From the NCBI GenBank assembly GCA_937996535.1, contig CALKVF010000099.1, positions 1 through 33,187 of the forward strand: a stretch of DNA of 33,187 nt, written 5' to 3'. The notes beneath the pieces are model-generated. The model was not told the DNA's origin. It did not search any database and saw only the letters and a program-made list of their open reading frames with translations. Below are positions 1 through 9,100 of this stretch, piece after piece; position 1 is the first letter of the stretch, and each line of letters begins with the position of its first letter. Made by a program: the position numbers and the translations under genes. This stretch comes from an uncultured Novosphingobium sp. Its GTDB lineage: Bacteria > Pseudomonadota > Alphaproteobacteria > Sphingomonadales > Sphingomonadaceae.

Positions 1-55
1 GAACCCGTGTTTCAGCCGTGAAAGGGCCGCGTCCTAACCGCTAGACGAAGGGGCC
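1..55 (-). tRNA. tRNA-Glu (anticodon UUC), 5' part only
   Basis: Read on the minus strand, positions 55 to 1 give a tRNA 5' acceptor strand (GGCCCCU), a D arm with the GUCUAGCGGUUAGGAC pattern, an anticodon loop CUUUCAC with anticodon UUC at 22-20, and the start of the T arm (CGGGUUC). This is the usual bacterial tRNA-Glu layout. The 3' part of the T arm, the acceptor strand and the CCA end lie beyond the left edge. It decodes GAA/GAG. It lies downstream of recJ on the same strand but has its own promoter at 85-113. Confidence 0.93.
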
Positions 56-84
56 ACTCCGGCTGGCGCCGGGGTAGGGCCGGG

Positions 85-113
85 CCTTTAAGCAAGGCTA
101 GTGCAGGGGTCAA
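85..113 (-). promoter_or_regulatory. Sigma70-type promoter of tRNA-Glu
   Basis: On the minus strand a TTGACC -35 box (113-108) and a TAAAGG -10 box (90-85) are separated by exactly 17 bases. Transcription would start near 78, about 23 bases before the mature tRNA 5' end at 55. The -35 box sits inside a short near-palindrome (AGGGGT-TG-ACCCCT). The boxes are seen directly; promoter activity is inferred. Confidence 0.6.
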
Positions 114-146
114 CCCCTTTGGACAAAGAATATGCCAAACAGGGGC

Positions 147-1937
147 TCAATCGATGAAGGCAGCGTCCTCAACGTGAAGCTCGGCCTGGGGGCGGCTGGC
201 CCAGTCATCGATCTTGGCGCGGCCTGCCAGCCACAGCCGCCGCTGGTGCGTGCCGTGGAGCAGGGCCTGGCCGAGATCGGTCTGCGCGGCGCGAAACGCG
301 ATGGCCTTGAAGCTCGCGCCGTCTTCTCCGCGCACGATCAGGCGAACGTGATCGCTGCCAACCAGATCGGCCTTGACCAGCCGCACCGGACCCACCGCCA
401 CGCGCGGGCCGGGCCAGCCCATCCCATAGGGACCGGCGCTTTCCATCGCCTCGACCAGCGAGGGGCGCAGCCCACCCGGCGCAATCGCCAGATCCAGCAG
501 CAGCGACTGGTTGGCCATCGCCGCGCCGACCGCCTGACCGAGCCGCTCATCCAGCCATTCGCCCAGCGCGTCGAGCCGGTCTGGCGCAACGGTCAGCCCG
601 GCGGCCATTGCGTGGCCGCCGCCGGCCACCAGCAGCCCGGCCTCGCGCGCGGCGATGATCGCGGCGCCAAGATCAACCCCGGTGATCGAGCGGCCCGAGC
701 CCTTGCCATTGCCGGCCTCGTCGGCGTCCATCGCGATGACCAGCGTCGGCTTGCCGGTGCGTTCCTTGATCCGACCGGCAACGATCCCGATCACGCCGGG
801 GTGCCAGCCGCGCCCGGCCAGGGTCAGCACCGCGCGGTTGTGCTGGGCATCGACCAATGCCTCGGCCGCTTCCTGCACCGCCGCCTCGATCGCGCGGCGT
901 TCCTCGTTGAGCGCGGAGAGCTGCGCGGCGATGGCGCGGGCCTCTTCGGGGTCTTCGGTGGTGAGCAGGCGCACGCCCAGCGTGGATTCGCCCACCCGGC
1001 CGCCGGCATTGATCCGCGGCCCCAGCGCAAAGCCGAGGTCCGAACAGGTCGGCGCGCGGCTCAGCCGGCTGGCATCGATCAGCGCGGCCATGCCGATGTT
1101 CTCGCGCTTGCCCATGACCTTGAGCCCCTGGGCCACCAGCGCCCGGTTGAGCCCGTGCAGTGCGGCGACATCGGCCACCGTGCCCAAGGCAACCAGATCG
1201 AGCAGGGCGAACAGGTCGGGCTCGCGCCGGGTTTCGAAAAAGCCGCGCTGGCGCAGGGTGCGCACGGTGGCGACCGCGAGCAGGAAGGCAACGCCGACCG
1301 CGGCAAGGTGGCCGTGGGCGGCGGCCTCGTCGCCCTCGTCGAGCCGGTTTGGGTTGACCAGCGCGAGCGCGTCGGGGAGCTGGGCCGCGCACTTGTGGTG
1401 ATCAACCACGATCACGTCGACCCCGGCGCGGCGCGCCATGTCGAGCGCCTCGAATGCCATTGCCCCGCAATCGACGGTAACGATCAGGCTCGATCCCTGT
1501 TCGGCGAGGCGGACCAGCGCCTCGCCCGAGGGGCCATAGCCTTCGAGTAGCCGGTCGGGGATGTAATACTGCGCGGTGTGTCCCAGATCGCGCACCAGCC
1601 GCACCAGCAGCGCCGCGCTGGTGGCGCCGTCCACGTCATAGTCGCCGTAGATCGTCAGCTGTTCCTGGGTAAGCACGGCCTGGGCCAGCCGCTCGGCGGC
1701 GGCGTCCATGTCGCGGAACAGGCTGGGATCGGGCAGGAAAGCGCGCAGCGAGGGATTGCGGTGCCGCTCGACATCATCGGGCGCGACCCCGCGCGAGAGC
1801 AGGAGCTGGGTTACCAGATCGTGTTCGAGCCCGGCGCCATTGCCGCTGCCCAGCGCCATGTTGCCGCCGCGCCAAAGCCAGCCGCGCCCGCTGAGCGAGC
1901 GATCGATCCCGAGGATGGAGGAAGGTCGTGAAGTCAC
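147..1937 (-). CDS. recJ: Single-stranded-DNA-specific 5'-3' exonuclease RecJ
   Basis: RecJ degrades single-stranded DNA 5' to 3' in RecFOR recombination, mismatch repair and base-excision repair in the cytoplasm. The 596-residue protein has the expected DHH/DHHA1 layout: DYDVDG at 99-104, DCG at 156-158, the DHH metal motif VDHHK at 178-182, a GRINAGGR-type segment near 310, and the DHHA1 signature GGGHAMAAG near 440. The C-terminal OB-like region follows. I use the GTG at 1937, because the N-terminal block ILGIDRSLSGRGW (8-20) matches how alphaproteobacterial RecJ proteins begin; the next in-frame ATG is at residue 27 and would remove it. Divergent from the secreted-protein gene at 2062; its 3' end faces the tRNA-Glu promoter. 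Confidence 0.95.
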   Translation of the reverse strand: MTSRPSSILGIDRSLSGRGWLWRGGNMALGSGNGAGLEHDLVTQLLLSRGVAPDDVERHRNPSLRAFLPDPSLFRDMDAAAERLAQAVLTQEQLTIYGDYDVDGATSAALLVRLVRDLGHTAQYYIPDRLLEGYGPSGEALVRLAEQGSSLIVTVDCGAMAFEALDMARRAGVDVIVVDHHKCAAQLPDALALVNPNRLDEGDEAAAHGHLAAVGVAFLLAVATVRTLRQRGFFETRREPDLFALLDLVALGTVADVAALHGLNRALVAQGLKVMGKRENIGMAALIDASRLSRAPTCSDLGFALGPRINAGGRVGESTLGVRLLTTEDPEEARAIAAQLSALNEERRAIEAAVQEAAEALVDAQHNRAVLTLAGRGWHPGVIGIVAGRIKERTGKPTLVIAMDADEAGNGKGSGRSITGVDLGAAIIAAREAGLLVAGGGHAMAAGLTVAPDRLDALGEWLDERLGQAVGAAMANQSLLLDLAIAPGGLRPSLVEAMESAGPYGMGWPGPRVAVGPVRLVKADLVGSDHVRLIVRGEDGASFKAIAFRAAQTDLGQALLHGTHQRRLWLAGRAKIDDWASRPQAELHVEDAAFID

Positions 1938-2061
1938 GCCCCTGCGCTAGCGCATCGCCGCGCCGAACAAAAGAATTGGCATTAATTTGATGTCGGCAAA
2001 CGACAATTTTCGTGATCTGCTGCCCACTAGGCTGACTGGTGTCGCAGCAGGGAGTCGTATC

Positions 2062-3282
2062 ATGTCCAAGAATCGCAATCTCGTCGTTCTGGCTTGTTCG
2101 GGAGCCATCGTTCTGGCCGCGCTGCCGGTGGCCGCGCAGCGCTCTGCCGATAGCGGGCCGATCGCGCGCTATGACATGCGCGCCGGCACGGTTTCGGGCT
2201 TTGCCGCAATGGGATCGGGGGCCGGCGGGATGATGGGGGCGATGCTCGGCGGCGGCGGGGACCGCATCCAGCATGAGCTTTACCTGCGGCTTGGCTCGTC
2301 GCGCGCACCTGACAAGGGTGCGCCCAAGGCCGATCACTTCATGCCGCCAGCGGCCAAGCTCGGCAAATCGGTGGTGCTGGCCACCCCGCGCGAAGAAGGC
2401 CGGGTTGAGGAGTTCCCCGATGGACGGCGGCCCAAGGGGCGCTTGCTTGTGTTCTGGGGCTGCGGGGGCCACGCGCCCAAGGGGCAGCCGGTGGTGATCG
2501 ATTTTGCGCGGCTGGCTGCCGGGCAGGTGCCGCCGGGGCTGTGGTCGGCCACGATCCTGCGCGATTGGGGACCAAGCCTGCAGAACAGCGCGACTTTCGC
2601 GCGCTGGCCGGCCGAGGATCACAAGTTCGTCAAACCCGACAGCGCGCTGCCCGGCGCGCACCGGGTGGCGGGCAACTACACGCCCGAGATCGCCTTTACC
2701 CTGGCCAATGACTTCATGGCCCCGCTGCGGGTAACCGCCTCGGCACAGCCCAGCGGGGCCTCGCTGGTGCGCTGGAACGGGCTGGGCAATGCCACAGGCT
2801 ATCTTGCCACGCTGTTCGGTGGCAAAATGGCCCCCAATGGCGAAACGGGCGACATGGTGATGTGGACGAGCAGCGCGGGCAAGCAGTTCGGCGGGGGGCT
2901 GACCGATTGGCTCAGCCCGGGGCTGGTGGCCGGGCTGGTGCGCGATCGCACGGTCTTGCCGCCCTCTGCCACCCAGTGTTCGGTCCCGGCTGAAGTGATC
3001 CAGGCCGCGCCTGATTTCCGCATGGGCACGCTGGCCGCCTATGGCCCCGAGGAAGACTTTGCCTATCCGCCGCGCCCGGCCGATCCCAAGGCGCGCTGGG
3101 ACTTGCAGTGGACTGCGCGGATCCGCCACCGCTCGATCACCAGCTGGATGGATATGCCGGGCATGGGCGGCGCGATGGGCGCGGGGCAGGGCACGGCGAC
3201 ACAGCCCGCCGCCTCGCCCAAGTGTCAGACCAAGGGCGGGCTTGGCGGCATCCTTGGCGGGGTGCTGGGCAAGGGCTGCTGA
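2062..3282 (+). CDS. Secreted protein of unknown function with Gly/Met-rich segments
   Basis: I do not recognise a named family. The 406-residue product starts with a short basic stretch and a hydrophobic core (LVVLACSGAIVLAALPVAA), which looks like a signal peptide cut after about residue 25, so the mature protein is probably periplasmic or exported. A Cys at 12 could suggest a lipobox, but the hydrophobic stretch before it is too short to favour that. After it come a Gly/Met-rich stretch (about 50-70), a mixed globular region with WGCGGHAPKG and TSSAGKQFGGGL motifs, and a Gly-rich tail ending in Cys. I prefer the ATG at 2062 over the upstream ATG at 1987, because GGGAG lies 8 bases before it and it places the signal peptide at the terminus. 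Its stop overlaps the next start. Confidence 0.75.
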   Translation: MSKNRNLVVLACSGAIVLAALPVAAQRSADSGPIARYDMRAGTVSGFAAMGSGAGGMMGAMLGGGGDRIQHELYLRLGSSRAPDKGAPKADHFMPPAAKLGKSVVLATPREEGRVEEFPDGRRPKGRLLVFWGCGGHAPKGQPVVIDFARLAAGQVPPGLWSATILRDWGPSLQNSATFARWPAEDHKFVKPDSALPGAHRVAGNYTPEIAFTLANDFMAPLRVTASAQPSGASLVRWNGLGNATGYLATLFGGKMAPNGETGDMVMWTSSAGKQFGGGLTDWLSPGLVAGLVRDRTVLPPSATQCSVPAEVIQAAPDFRMGTLAAYGPEEDFAYPPRPADPKARWDLQWTARIRHRSITSWMDMPGMGGAMGAGQGTATQPAASPKCQTKGGLGGILGGVLGKGC

Positions 3283-3755
3283 TGCTGGCGATCGTCTGGC
3301 ATAGCCGCACCGGCGCGGCGCGCGCGATGGCCGAGGCGGCGCACGGTGCCACCGCCGGACGCTCGCGCCTGATCGCGGCCGATGCGGTGGTGCCTGGCGA
3401 TCTGCTGGCAGCCAGCGGCTATCTGTTCGCCTGCCCTGAGAACCTTGGCACGATGAGCGGGGCGATGAAGGAGATGTTCGATCGCTGCTACTATCCGCTG
3501 CTCGGGCAAGTCGAAGGCCGCCCCTATGCCAGCCTGATCGCAGCGGGATCGGATGGGCGCGGGGCCTTCGCCCAGCTTGAGCGGATCGTCACCGGCTGGC
3601 GATTGAAGCGGGTGGCGGATGGGGTGATCGTCAACATGGGCGCGCAGACGCCCGAGGCGATCCTTGCGCCCAAGCAGGTTGCCCCTGCCGATCTGGCGCG
3701 CTGCGCAGAGCTTGGCGCGCTGCTGGCCGAGGGGATTTCCCTCGGGGTGTTTTAA
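3282..3755 (+). CDS. Small flavodoxin-like FMN oxidoreductase family protein
   Basis: The 157-residue protein has a flavodoxin-like start: a first beta strand (MLAIVWHS), then a phosphate-binding loop HSRTGAARAMA at residues 7-17, and later CPENLGTMSGAMKEMFDR (about 53-70), typical of the FMN-contacting loop in NAD(P)H-dependent FMN reductase/flavodoxin families. It is probably a cytoplasmic FMN-binding redox protein; its partner is unknown. The ATG at 3282 overlaps the TGA of the secreted-protein gene by one base (TGATG), and AAGGG lies about 8 bases upstream, so the two genes are probably translationally coupled. The frame stays open upstream into the previous gene, but nothing there resembles this family. 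Confidence 0.8.
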   Translation: MLAIVWHSRTGAARAMAEAAHGATAGRSRLIAADAVVPGDLLAASGYLFACPENLGTMSGAMKEMFDRCYYPLLGQVEGRPYASLIAAGSDGRGAFAQLERIVTGWRLKRVADGVIVNMGAQTPEAILAPKQVAPADLARCAELGALLAEGISLGVF

Positions 3756-3907
3756 ACGATTTCAATAGATTAAACGCGCTTTATAGACCCTGCTTTCAGG
3801 ACTCGACGAAGCGGCCTGGATAGTGTCACACATCGGGGCTGAATTCGAACAGGTGGGGGGACATCATCGTCAGCGCGTTCAACAGCGTTGCACATGACGA
3901 AAACGCA

Positions 3908-4618
3908 GTGCTTTCGCTCGTTTTCGCGCCCGGCCATCGCCCCGATGCCGCCGCGCTGAAGGCGCTTGCCCAGACCAGCGCCGCCCCGCTCGATTTCAGC
4001 ATCAGCCATCTTGCGCCGCAGGCGCAGGGCTGGGCCGAACTGCTGGCGCTGGGGCTGACCTTCGATTGCCGCGGCTTGATGCCGGCTCCCTCTTCTGCGT
4101 TTCCGCCTGAGGGCGCCCTGCTGGGGCTGGACCGCGCCCCGACGGGTGAGGCAGTGACCCTGCTGCTCGGCCCGCATCTGGCCGGCGCTCAGGCGCTGCT
4201 CCCGGTGGTCCGCGCGGTTGCCGGAGTGGGGGCGAGACTGGCCGCGCTGCCCGGGGTTGAGGCGGTGTGCTGGCTGCCCGCGCGAAGTTGGATGGCCCCG
4301 GCCTATTTCCGCAAGGTTGCGGCTGACTGGCTGGGCGGGGGGGCATTCCCCGCGCTCGGGCTGACCACGCTGCACCCGGCCGAGGGCGGAGCGATGACCT
4401 CGCTCGGGCTCGGCTGGCTGATTGGACAGGAACTGCGGTTGGAGGCCGGGCATGGGCTGGCGCCCGCCGCCGTGGTGCGGATTGCTGTGCGGCTGATCAA
4501 CGATCTGGTTACCGCGGGGCCGCTCCACGAAGCGGCGGAATTGACCGGCCCAGCCGGGGAGCGCCTTCATCTGACCCCGCAGGATGGCGGCACCATCGGT
4601 GTGACAATCTCGGCATGA
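3908..4618 (+). CDS. Protein of unknown function (possibly DUF4261-like)
   Basis: A 236-residue protein with no confidently recognised family. The C-terminal half (a Met-Ala-Pro-x-x-Phe segment, then a GLGWLIGQELRLE-like strand, then RIAVRLINDLV) faintly resembles the DUF4261 pattern, in which a conserved Gly-Leu/Phe-Gly-x-x-Glu segment precedes a helix; this is a weak guess. The coding evidence is the long open frame with strong third-position GC, and its 4-base ATGA overlap with the nuclease gene downstream. The start is uncertain. GTG at 3908 has no Shine-Dalgarno, and no ATG, GTG or TTG lies between it and the in-frame TAG at 3821. A strong GGGGGGA at 3855-3861 precedes in-frame ATC codons at 3863 and 3866, so a non-standard start there is conceivable. 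Confidence 0.6.
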   Translation: MLSLVFAPGHRPDAAALKALAQTSAAPLDFSISHLAPQAQGWAELLALGLTFDCRGLMPAPSSAFPPEGALLGLDRAPTGEAVTLLLGPHLAGAQALLPVVRAVAGVGARLAALPGVEAVCWLPARSWMAPAYFRKVAADWLGGGAFPALGLTTLHPAEGGAMTSLGLGWLIGQELRLEAGHGLAPAAVVRIAVRLINDLVTAGPLHEAAELTGPAGERLHLTPQDGGTIGVTISA

Positions 4619-5145
4619 GCGGGCCGGGCGGGCGAGTGGGGGACCGCACGCGCCTGTCGTTTCGCGCAGTCAATCGCCGGGGCGAGGCAGGCTATGACCC
4701 GGGGCTTCAACGCCACCACATCCTGCCGCGCCAGATTCTTGGCCAACGCTGCTTTGCCCCGCTGCTCGGTGCATTGGGGCGCGAGCGATTGGGCTTTGAT
4801 GACTTTCGCCGCAACGGCCTGCTGCTGCCCGCCAATGACAGCGCGGCGGTGCGGATCGGGCTGCCGCTGCATCGCGGGCCGCACCGGGCCTATAATCAGC
4901 TGGTGATCGAGCGGCTCGGTCAGATCGAGCAGGGCTGGGCCGCCCAGCGCCCGCGCGCGCCCGAAGTGGCGCTGAGCGACGCGTTGGAACGGCTGACCCT
5001 GTTGCAGCGCGCGCTGCGCCGCCGCCTGCTTGAACAGCACCGCCGGATGCGGCTCAACCGCCGCGATCCGCTCGGCGCAGGCGTTGATTTTGCCGAACTC
5101 GATGCGATGGCCGCGCTGCTTTGGCCAGCGACGGAAGGCGCCTAG
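4615..5145 (+). CDS. AHH/HNH (Endonuclease VII superfamily) predicted nuclease
   Basis: A 176-residue stand-alone protein with the AHH-type His-Me finger signature: RHHILPRQI at residues 33-41 (paired His 34 and 35), then RNGLLLP (66-72) and a C-terminal HRGPHRAYN block (86-94) with His86, His90 and Tyr93. This arrangement binds a metal and cuts nucleic acid in the HNH/Endo VII superfamily. The first residue of the triad is Arg, not Ala. The tail is Arg-rich and helical. No signal peptide or toxin-delivery domain is present. It overlaps the upstream gene by four bases (ATGA), so the two are probably translated together. Its stop codon overlaps that of the convergent nitronate monooxygenase. 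Nuclease fold fairly sure; biological target unknown. Confidence 0.75.
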   Translation: MSGPGGRVGDRTRLSFRAVNRRGEAGYDPGLQRHHILPRQILGQRCFAPLLGALGRERLGFDDFRRNGLLLPANDSAAVRIGLPLHRGPHRAYNQLVIERLGQIEQGWAAQRPRAPEVALSDALERLTLLQRALRRRLLEQHRRMRLNRRDPLGAGVDFAELDAMAALLWPATEGA

Positions 5146-6122
5146 GCGAGCGCCATCCGCGCCTTGGCCGCAAGCTGCGCGCGGGCGAGGTTGTATTCGG
5201 CTTCGAGCCGGTCGACCCGCTCGGCCACGCTCTCAACCGCCTTGACCGCGCCGATCCCCTGGCCCGAACCCCAGATGTCCTTCCAGGCCTTGGCTTCGGT
5301 GTTGCCACCCGAACCGAAGTTCATCGCCGAAGGATCGCTGACCGGGAGATTGTCGGGATCGAGGCCCGCCGCGACGATCGAGGGGCGCAGGTAGTTGCCA
5401 TGAACCCCGGTGAAGAGGTTTGAATAGACGATGTCGTCGGCCCGGCCCGCGACGATCGCGTCCTTGTAGCCCTGCACGGCGTTGGCTTCCTTGGTGGCGA
5501 TCCAGGCCGAGCCCATGTAGCCGAAGTCGGCGCCCATTGCCTGGGCAGCCAGCACCGAGTGGCCGCAGGCGATCGAGCCTGACAGCGCAATCAGGCCATC
5601 GAACCATTCGCGGATTTCCTGCATCAGGGCGAAGGGTGAAAGCACGCCGGCGTGGCCGCCAGCGCCCGCCGCCACCGGGATCAGCCCGTCGGCGCCCTTT
5701 TCCACGGCCTTGCGGGCAAAGCGGTCGTTGATCACGTCGTGCATCACGATCCCGCCCCACTGGTGGACCGCCTGGTTCACATCCTCGCGCGCGCCGAGCG
5801 AGGTGATGACCATCGGCACCTGCCACTTGGCGCAGACGTCCATGTCCTCATCGAGCCGGTTGTTCGACTTGTGGACGATCTGGTTGACCGCGAAGGGCGC
5901 GGCGGGGCGATCGGGATTGTCGCGGTTATGGGCGGCGAGTTCCTCGGTGATGCGGTGCAGCCATTCGTCGAGCACGCCCGAAGGCCGCGCGTTGAGCGCG
6001 GGGAAGCTGCCAATGATCCCGGCCTTGCACTGCGCGATGACCAGATCCGGCCCGGAAATGATGAACAGCGGCGAAGCGATGACGGGCAGGCGCAGGCGAT
6101 CGAACGGTGCGGGAAGCGACAT
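5142..6122 (-). CDS. Nitronate monooxygenase (2-nitropropane dioxygenase family)
   Basis: An FMN-dependent TIM-barrel enzyme that oxidises alkyl nitronates, or an enoyl-reductase-like relative. The 326-residue length fits the family. Visible features are the N-terminal LPVIASPLFIISGP segment, the flavin-site block AAGAGGHAG at 151-159 with His157, and the phosphate-binding SGSIACG (181-187) followed by GADFGYMGSAWIAT (197-210). The ATG at 6122 has GAGAGGA about 10 bases upstream. The gene is single, convergent with the AHH nuclease (stop codons overlap), and preceded by an inverted repeat at 6141-6180 that could be an operator. The substrate is not predictable; such genes often sit near fatty-acid or acyl-CoA genes, but not here. 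Confidence 0.88.
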   Translation of the reverse strand: MSLPAPFDRLRLPVIASPLFIISGPDLVIAQCKAGIIGSFPALNARPSGVLDEWLHRITEELAAHNRDNPDRPAAPFAVNQIVHKSNNRLDEDMDVCAKWQVPMVITSLGAREDVNQAVHQWGGIVMHDVINDRFARKAVEKGADGLIPVAAGAGGHAGVLSPFALMQEIREWFDGLIALSGSIACGHSVLAAQAMGADFGYMGSAWIATKEANAVQGYKDAIVAGRADDIVYSNLFTGVHGNYLRPSIVAAGLDPDNLPVSDPSAMNFGSGGNTEAKAWKDIWGSGQGIGAVKAVESVAERVDRLEAEYNLARAQLAAKARMALA

Positions 6123-6140
6123 GCAGGCAGGATCCTCTCA

Positions 6141-6180
6141 AGACGGTATTTCGGTTTTTCTATGAGACCGAATACCGTCT
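6141..6180. repeat. Inverted repeat upstream of the nitronate monooxygenase gene
   Basis: AGACGGTATTTCGGT (6141-6155) is repeated in inverse orientation as ACCGAATACCGTCT (6167-6180), a 14-base match with one bulged T and an 11-base centre. It lies between the 3' end of the polysaccharide-enzyme gene and the start of the monooxygenase, both on the minus strand. There is no T-run after either arm, so it is not a standard Rho-independent terminator. A regulator-binding site (TetR-like sites are often of this kind) is the likelier reading, but unproven. Confidence 0.55.
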
Positions 6181-6196
6181 GTCGAGAGGGCGCTGA

Positions 6197-9100
6197 TCAG
6201 CTTGCCGGCGCGGCTACGGTTCCGGTCCGCTCCAGCTTACCCCAGCCCACCACCTTGCCGCGCGCGGCGGCAGAGATCGAGCGGATCACCACGCCGTACA
6301 TCAGCTGGCGGTAGAAGAACCGCTGGGCCAGCATCAGGCCAGCGGGGAACTTCTGCCGGGTCGGCTCCAGCCGGTAGGCAATCCAGCCTGCAACCAGATC
6401 AACCGTGACGAAGGCCGCCCAGTAGATCCCCATCCGGATCACGTCGCTCTGGGTCTGGGCCCAGCCGTGCTGCTGGACGCGGATCACCGTGCCGATCACC
6501 GAGACCAGCAGGGCAAGGTCGATCAGCGGCGAGATCGCGGCAAACAGGATCTGGAACAGCCAGGCCTGCGGCATCCCGAACCAGGCCAGCCCGCGCGGGC
6601 GACCCGCGGCCAGCACCGCGCGGTGTTTCCACAGGCATTGCAGTGTGCCGAAGGACCAGCGGTAACGCTGCTTGGCCAGCGCCGCGAAAGTCTCGGGCGC
6701 TTCGGTCAGCGCGATCGCCTCGACGTCATAGGCCACCTTCCAGCCCCGGCGCTGGATCGCGATGGTGAGATCCTGATCTTCGGCCAGGGTGTCTTCGGGA
6801 TAGCCGCCGACCGCGTCGAGCGCGCTGCGCCGCCAGGCACCGACCGCGCCGGGCACCACGGTAATCGCGCCAAGCGCGTCAAGCGCGCGGCGCTCGACGT
6901 TCTGGGCGGTGACATATTCGATCGCCTGCCAGCGGGTGACGAGATTGACCTTGTTACCGACCCGGGCATTGCCGGCCACCGCACCGATCCGTTCATCGGC
7001 GAACCAGCGCACCAGCTTGCTGATGGTGTCGGGCAGGAACTGGGTATCGGCATCAAGCGCGATGACGATTTCGCCCTGGGCATGGGCCAGCGCCCGGTTG
7101 AGCGCAGAGGCCTTGCCGCCGTTGACCAAGGTCATCAGCCGGACGCGCGGATCGCTGCCATAATGCTCGGCCACCAGCGCGCTGGTGCGGTCCTTCGAGC
7201 CATCGTCGGCCACGATCAGTTCAAGGCCCGGATAGTCGCTTTCGAGCACCCGGGCGATCGAGGCGACGATCACCATTTCCTCGTTATAGGCCGGGATGAT
7301 CACCGAAACGGTCGGGTGGTAAGCCGCGCCGCCTTCGGGCGGGCGGGTGCCGCGATCGAGCAGGGCCAGCGTGGTCATCAGCACGGCGCGGGCAATCCCC
7401 AGCGCGATCGCGAAGAAGAACATCCAGCGCAGCGCATAGCCAAGCGAGGCCAGCGCGAGGAAAGCGCCGATATCGGCGCGCACGGCCAGCCGGTCGCCGC
7501 CGCTGACGGGGGGCATCACCGCATCGCGGCTGAGCCCGGCAAGCTGCGAGACGGGAACCAGCTGGTATCCGCGCGCACGCAGTTGATCGATCAGCGCGGG
7601 CAGGGCGGCGATGGTCTGATCGCGGTTGCCGCCGCCATCGTGCAGCAGGACGACATTGGCGCTGCGCTCGCTATCGCCGGCGGCGATCTTGGCCAGAGTG
7701 CGATCGACGATCGCCTGGGCGCCGGGGGTGCGCCAGTCGGCCGGGTCAACGTGCAGGCCGACGATGGTATAGCCGCGCTGCTGCGCGATCAGCGCAGGCA
7801 TCAGTTCATCGGCGGTGGTCGGTTCGGCATCGCCGAAATAGGGCGCGCGGAACAGCCGGGTGGAATGGCCGGTATAGGCTTCGACCAGCCGCTGGGTGGC
7901 ATTGAGTTCCAGCGCGGTGCCAAGGTCGGATTCCTCGGCAAGGTTGGGGTGGGTGTAGCTGTGGTTGCCGATTTCGCTGCCCTGCGCGACGATCCGGCGC
8001 AGCAGTTCGGGGTGTTCCAGCCCGTTTTCGCCGATGATGAAGAAGGTCGCCGGAACCTGCTTCTGCTTGAGGATGTCGAGGATCTTGGGGGTATAGTCGG
8101 GGTCGGGGCCATCATCGAAGGTCAGGGCGATGAGGCGCGGGTTGTCCGCCCCGCCACGCTGGACTTCGAAGGGCGTGGGCAGCTGGGTGTAGCGCGACTT
8201 GGTGATGGTGCCATCGGCGGTATAGTTCAGCGCGCGCTGGCCGCCCGCGGGGGCAGCGGCAATGCGCAGGATTTCGCCTTGGCCCTCGATGTCGGTGCCC
8301 TGCGCGGGGGGGATGGTTTCAAGCCGGGGGCGGCGGTGTTCGCGGCTGGCGGCGAGCGCCTCCCAGAACCCCGGATCTTCGCTGCCGAGCCGCCACAGCG
8401 CCACGCCGCGAATGCCCTTGAGCCGCGACAGCTGGTTCCAGCTGGTGGCCGCATCCATCATCCACACGGTGTGGCGATGGTTGCCCGAGGCATCGCTCTG
8501 GTCATAGGCAAAGCCCGAATTGCCGCTGGCCGGATCGAACTGCGGCTGGGTGCTGCTGTCGCGCGCGGCCAGCCAGGCTTCGCCGATGGTCAGGGCATCG
8601 GCCTTGCCGTCGTGCCAGTCATAGCCATAGCTGCCGATCGCAACGACCAGCTTGCTGGCGGGCACGTCCTTTTCGGCGCGGGCGAGTTCGCTGGCGAACC
8701 AGTCGTTAGCGGCAATCGGGCCGGGCTCGCCGCCTTGCCAGTGCTGGTCGTAATTCATCAGGATCAGCATATCGACGGTGCGGGCGAAGCGGGCTTCGTC
8801 CCACACCGGTTCGCCGGCCGGAACCGTCAGCGCCAGCCGCAGCCCGGCTGCGGCAAAGCGGGGCTTGGCCTTTTCGAGGAAGGCGAGATAGCGCGGCAGG
8901 GCGCTGTCAGGCATGTTTTCGATATCGAAGACCACGCCGTTCCAGTGGCCCTGATTGGCCGCGGCGATGATCTGGTCAAGCAGGGCCGAACTGCGCGCCG
9001 GGTCGGCAAAGACCTTGGCCATGCCTTCGCCGTCCCAGTGCTCGTTGGCGATGTTCTGGACCATCAGGTAGAGTTCGGGCCGGTGCAGCTTGCCGCGCAG

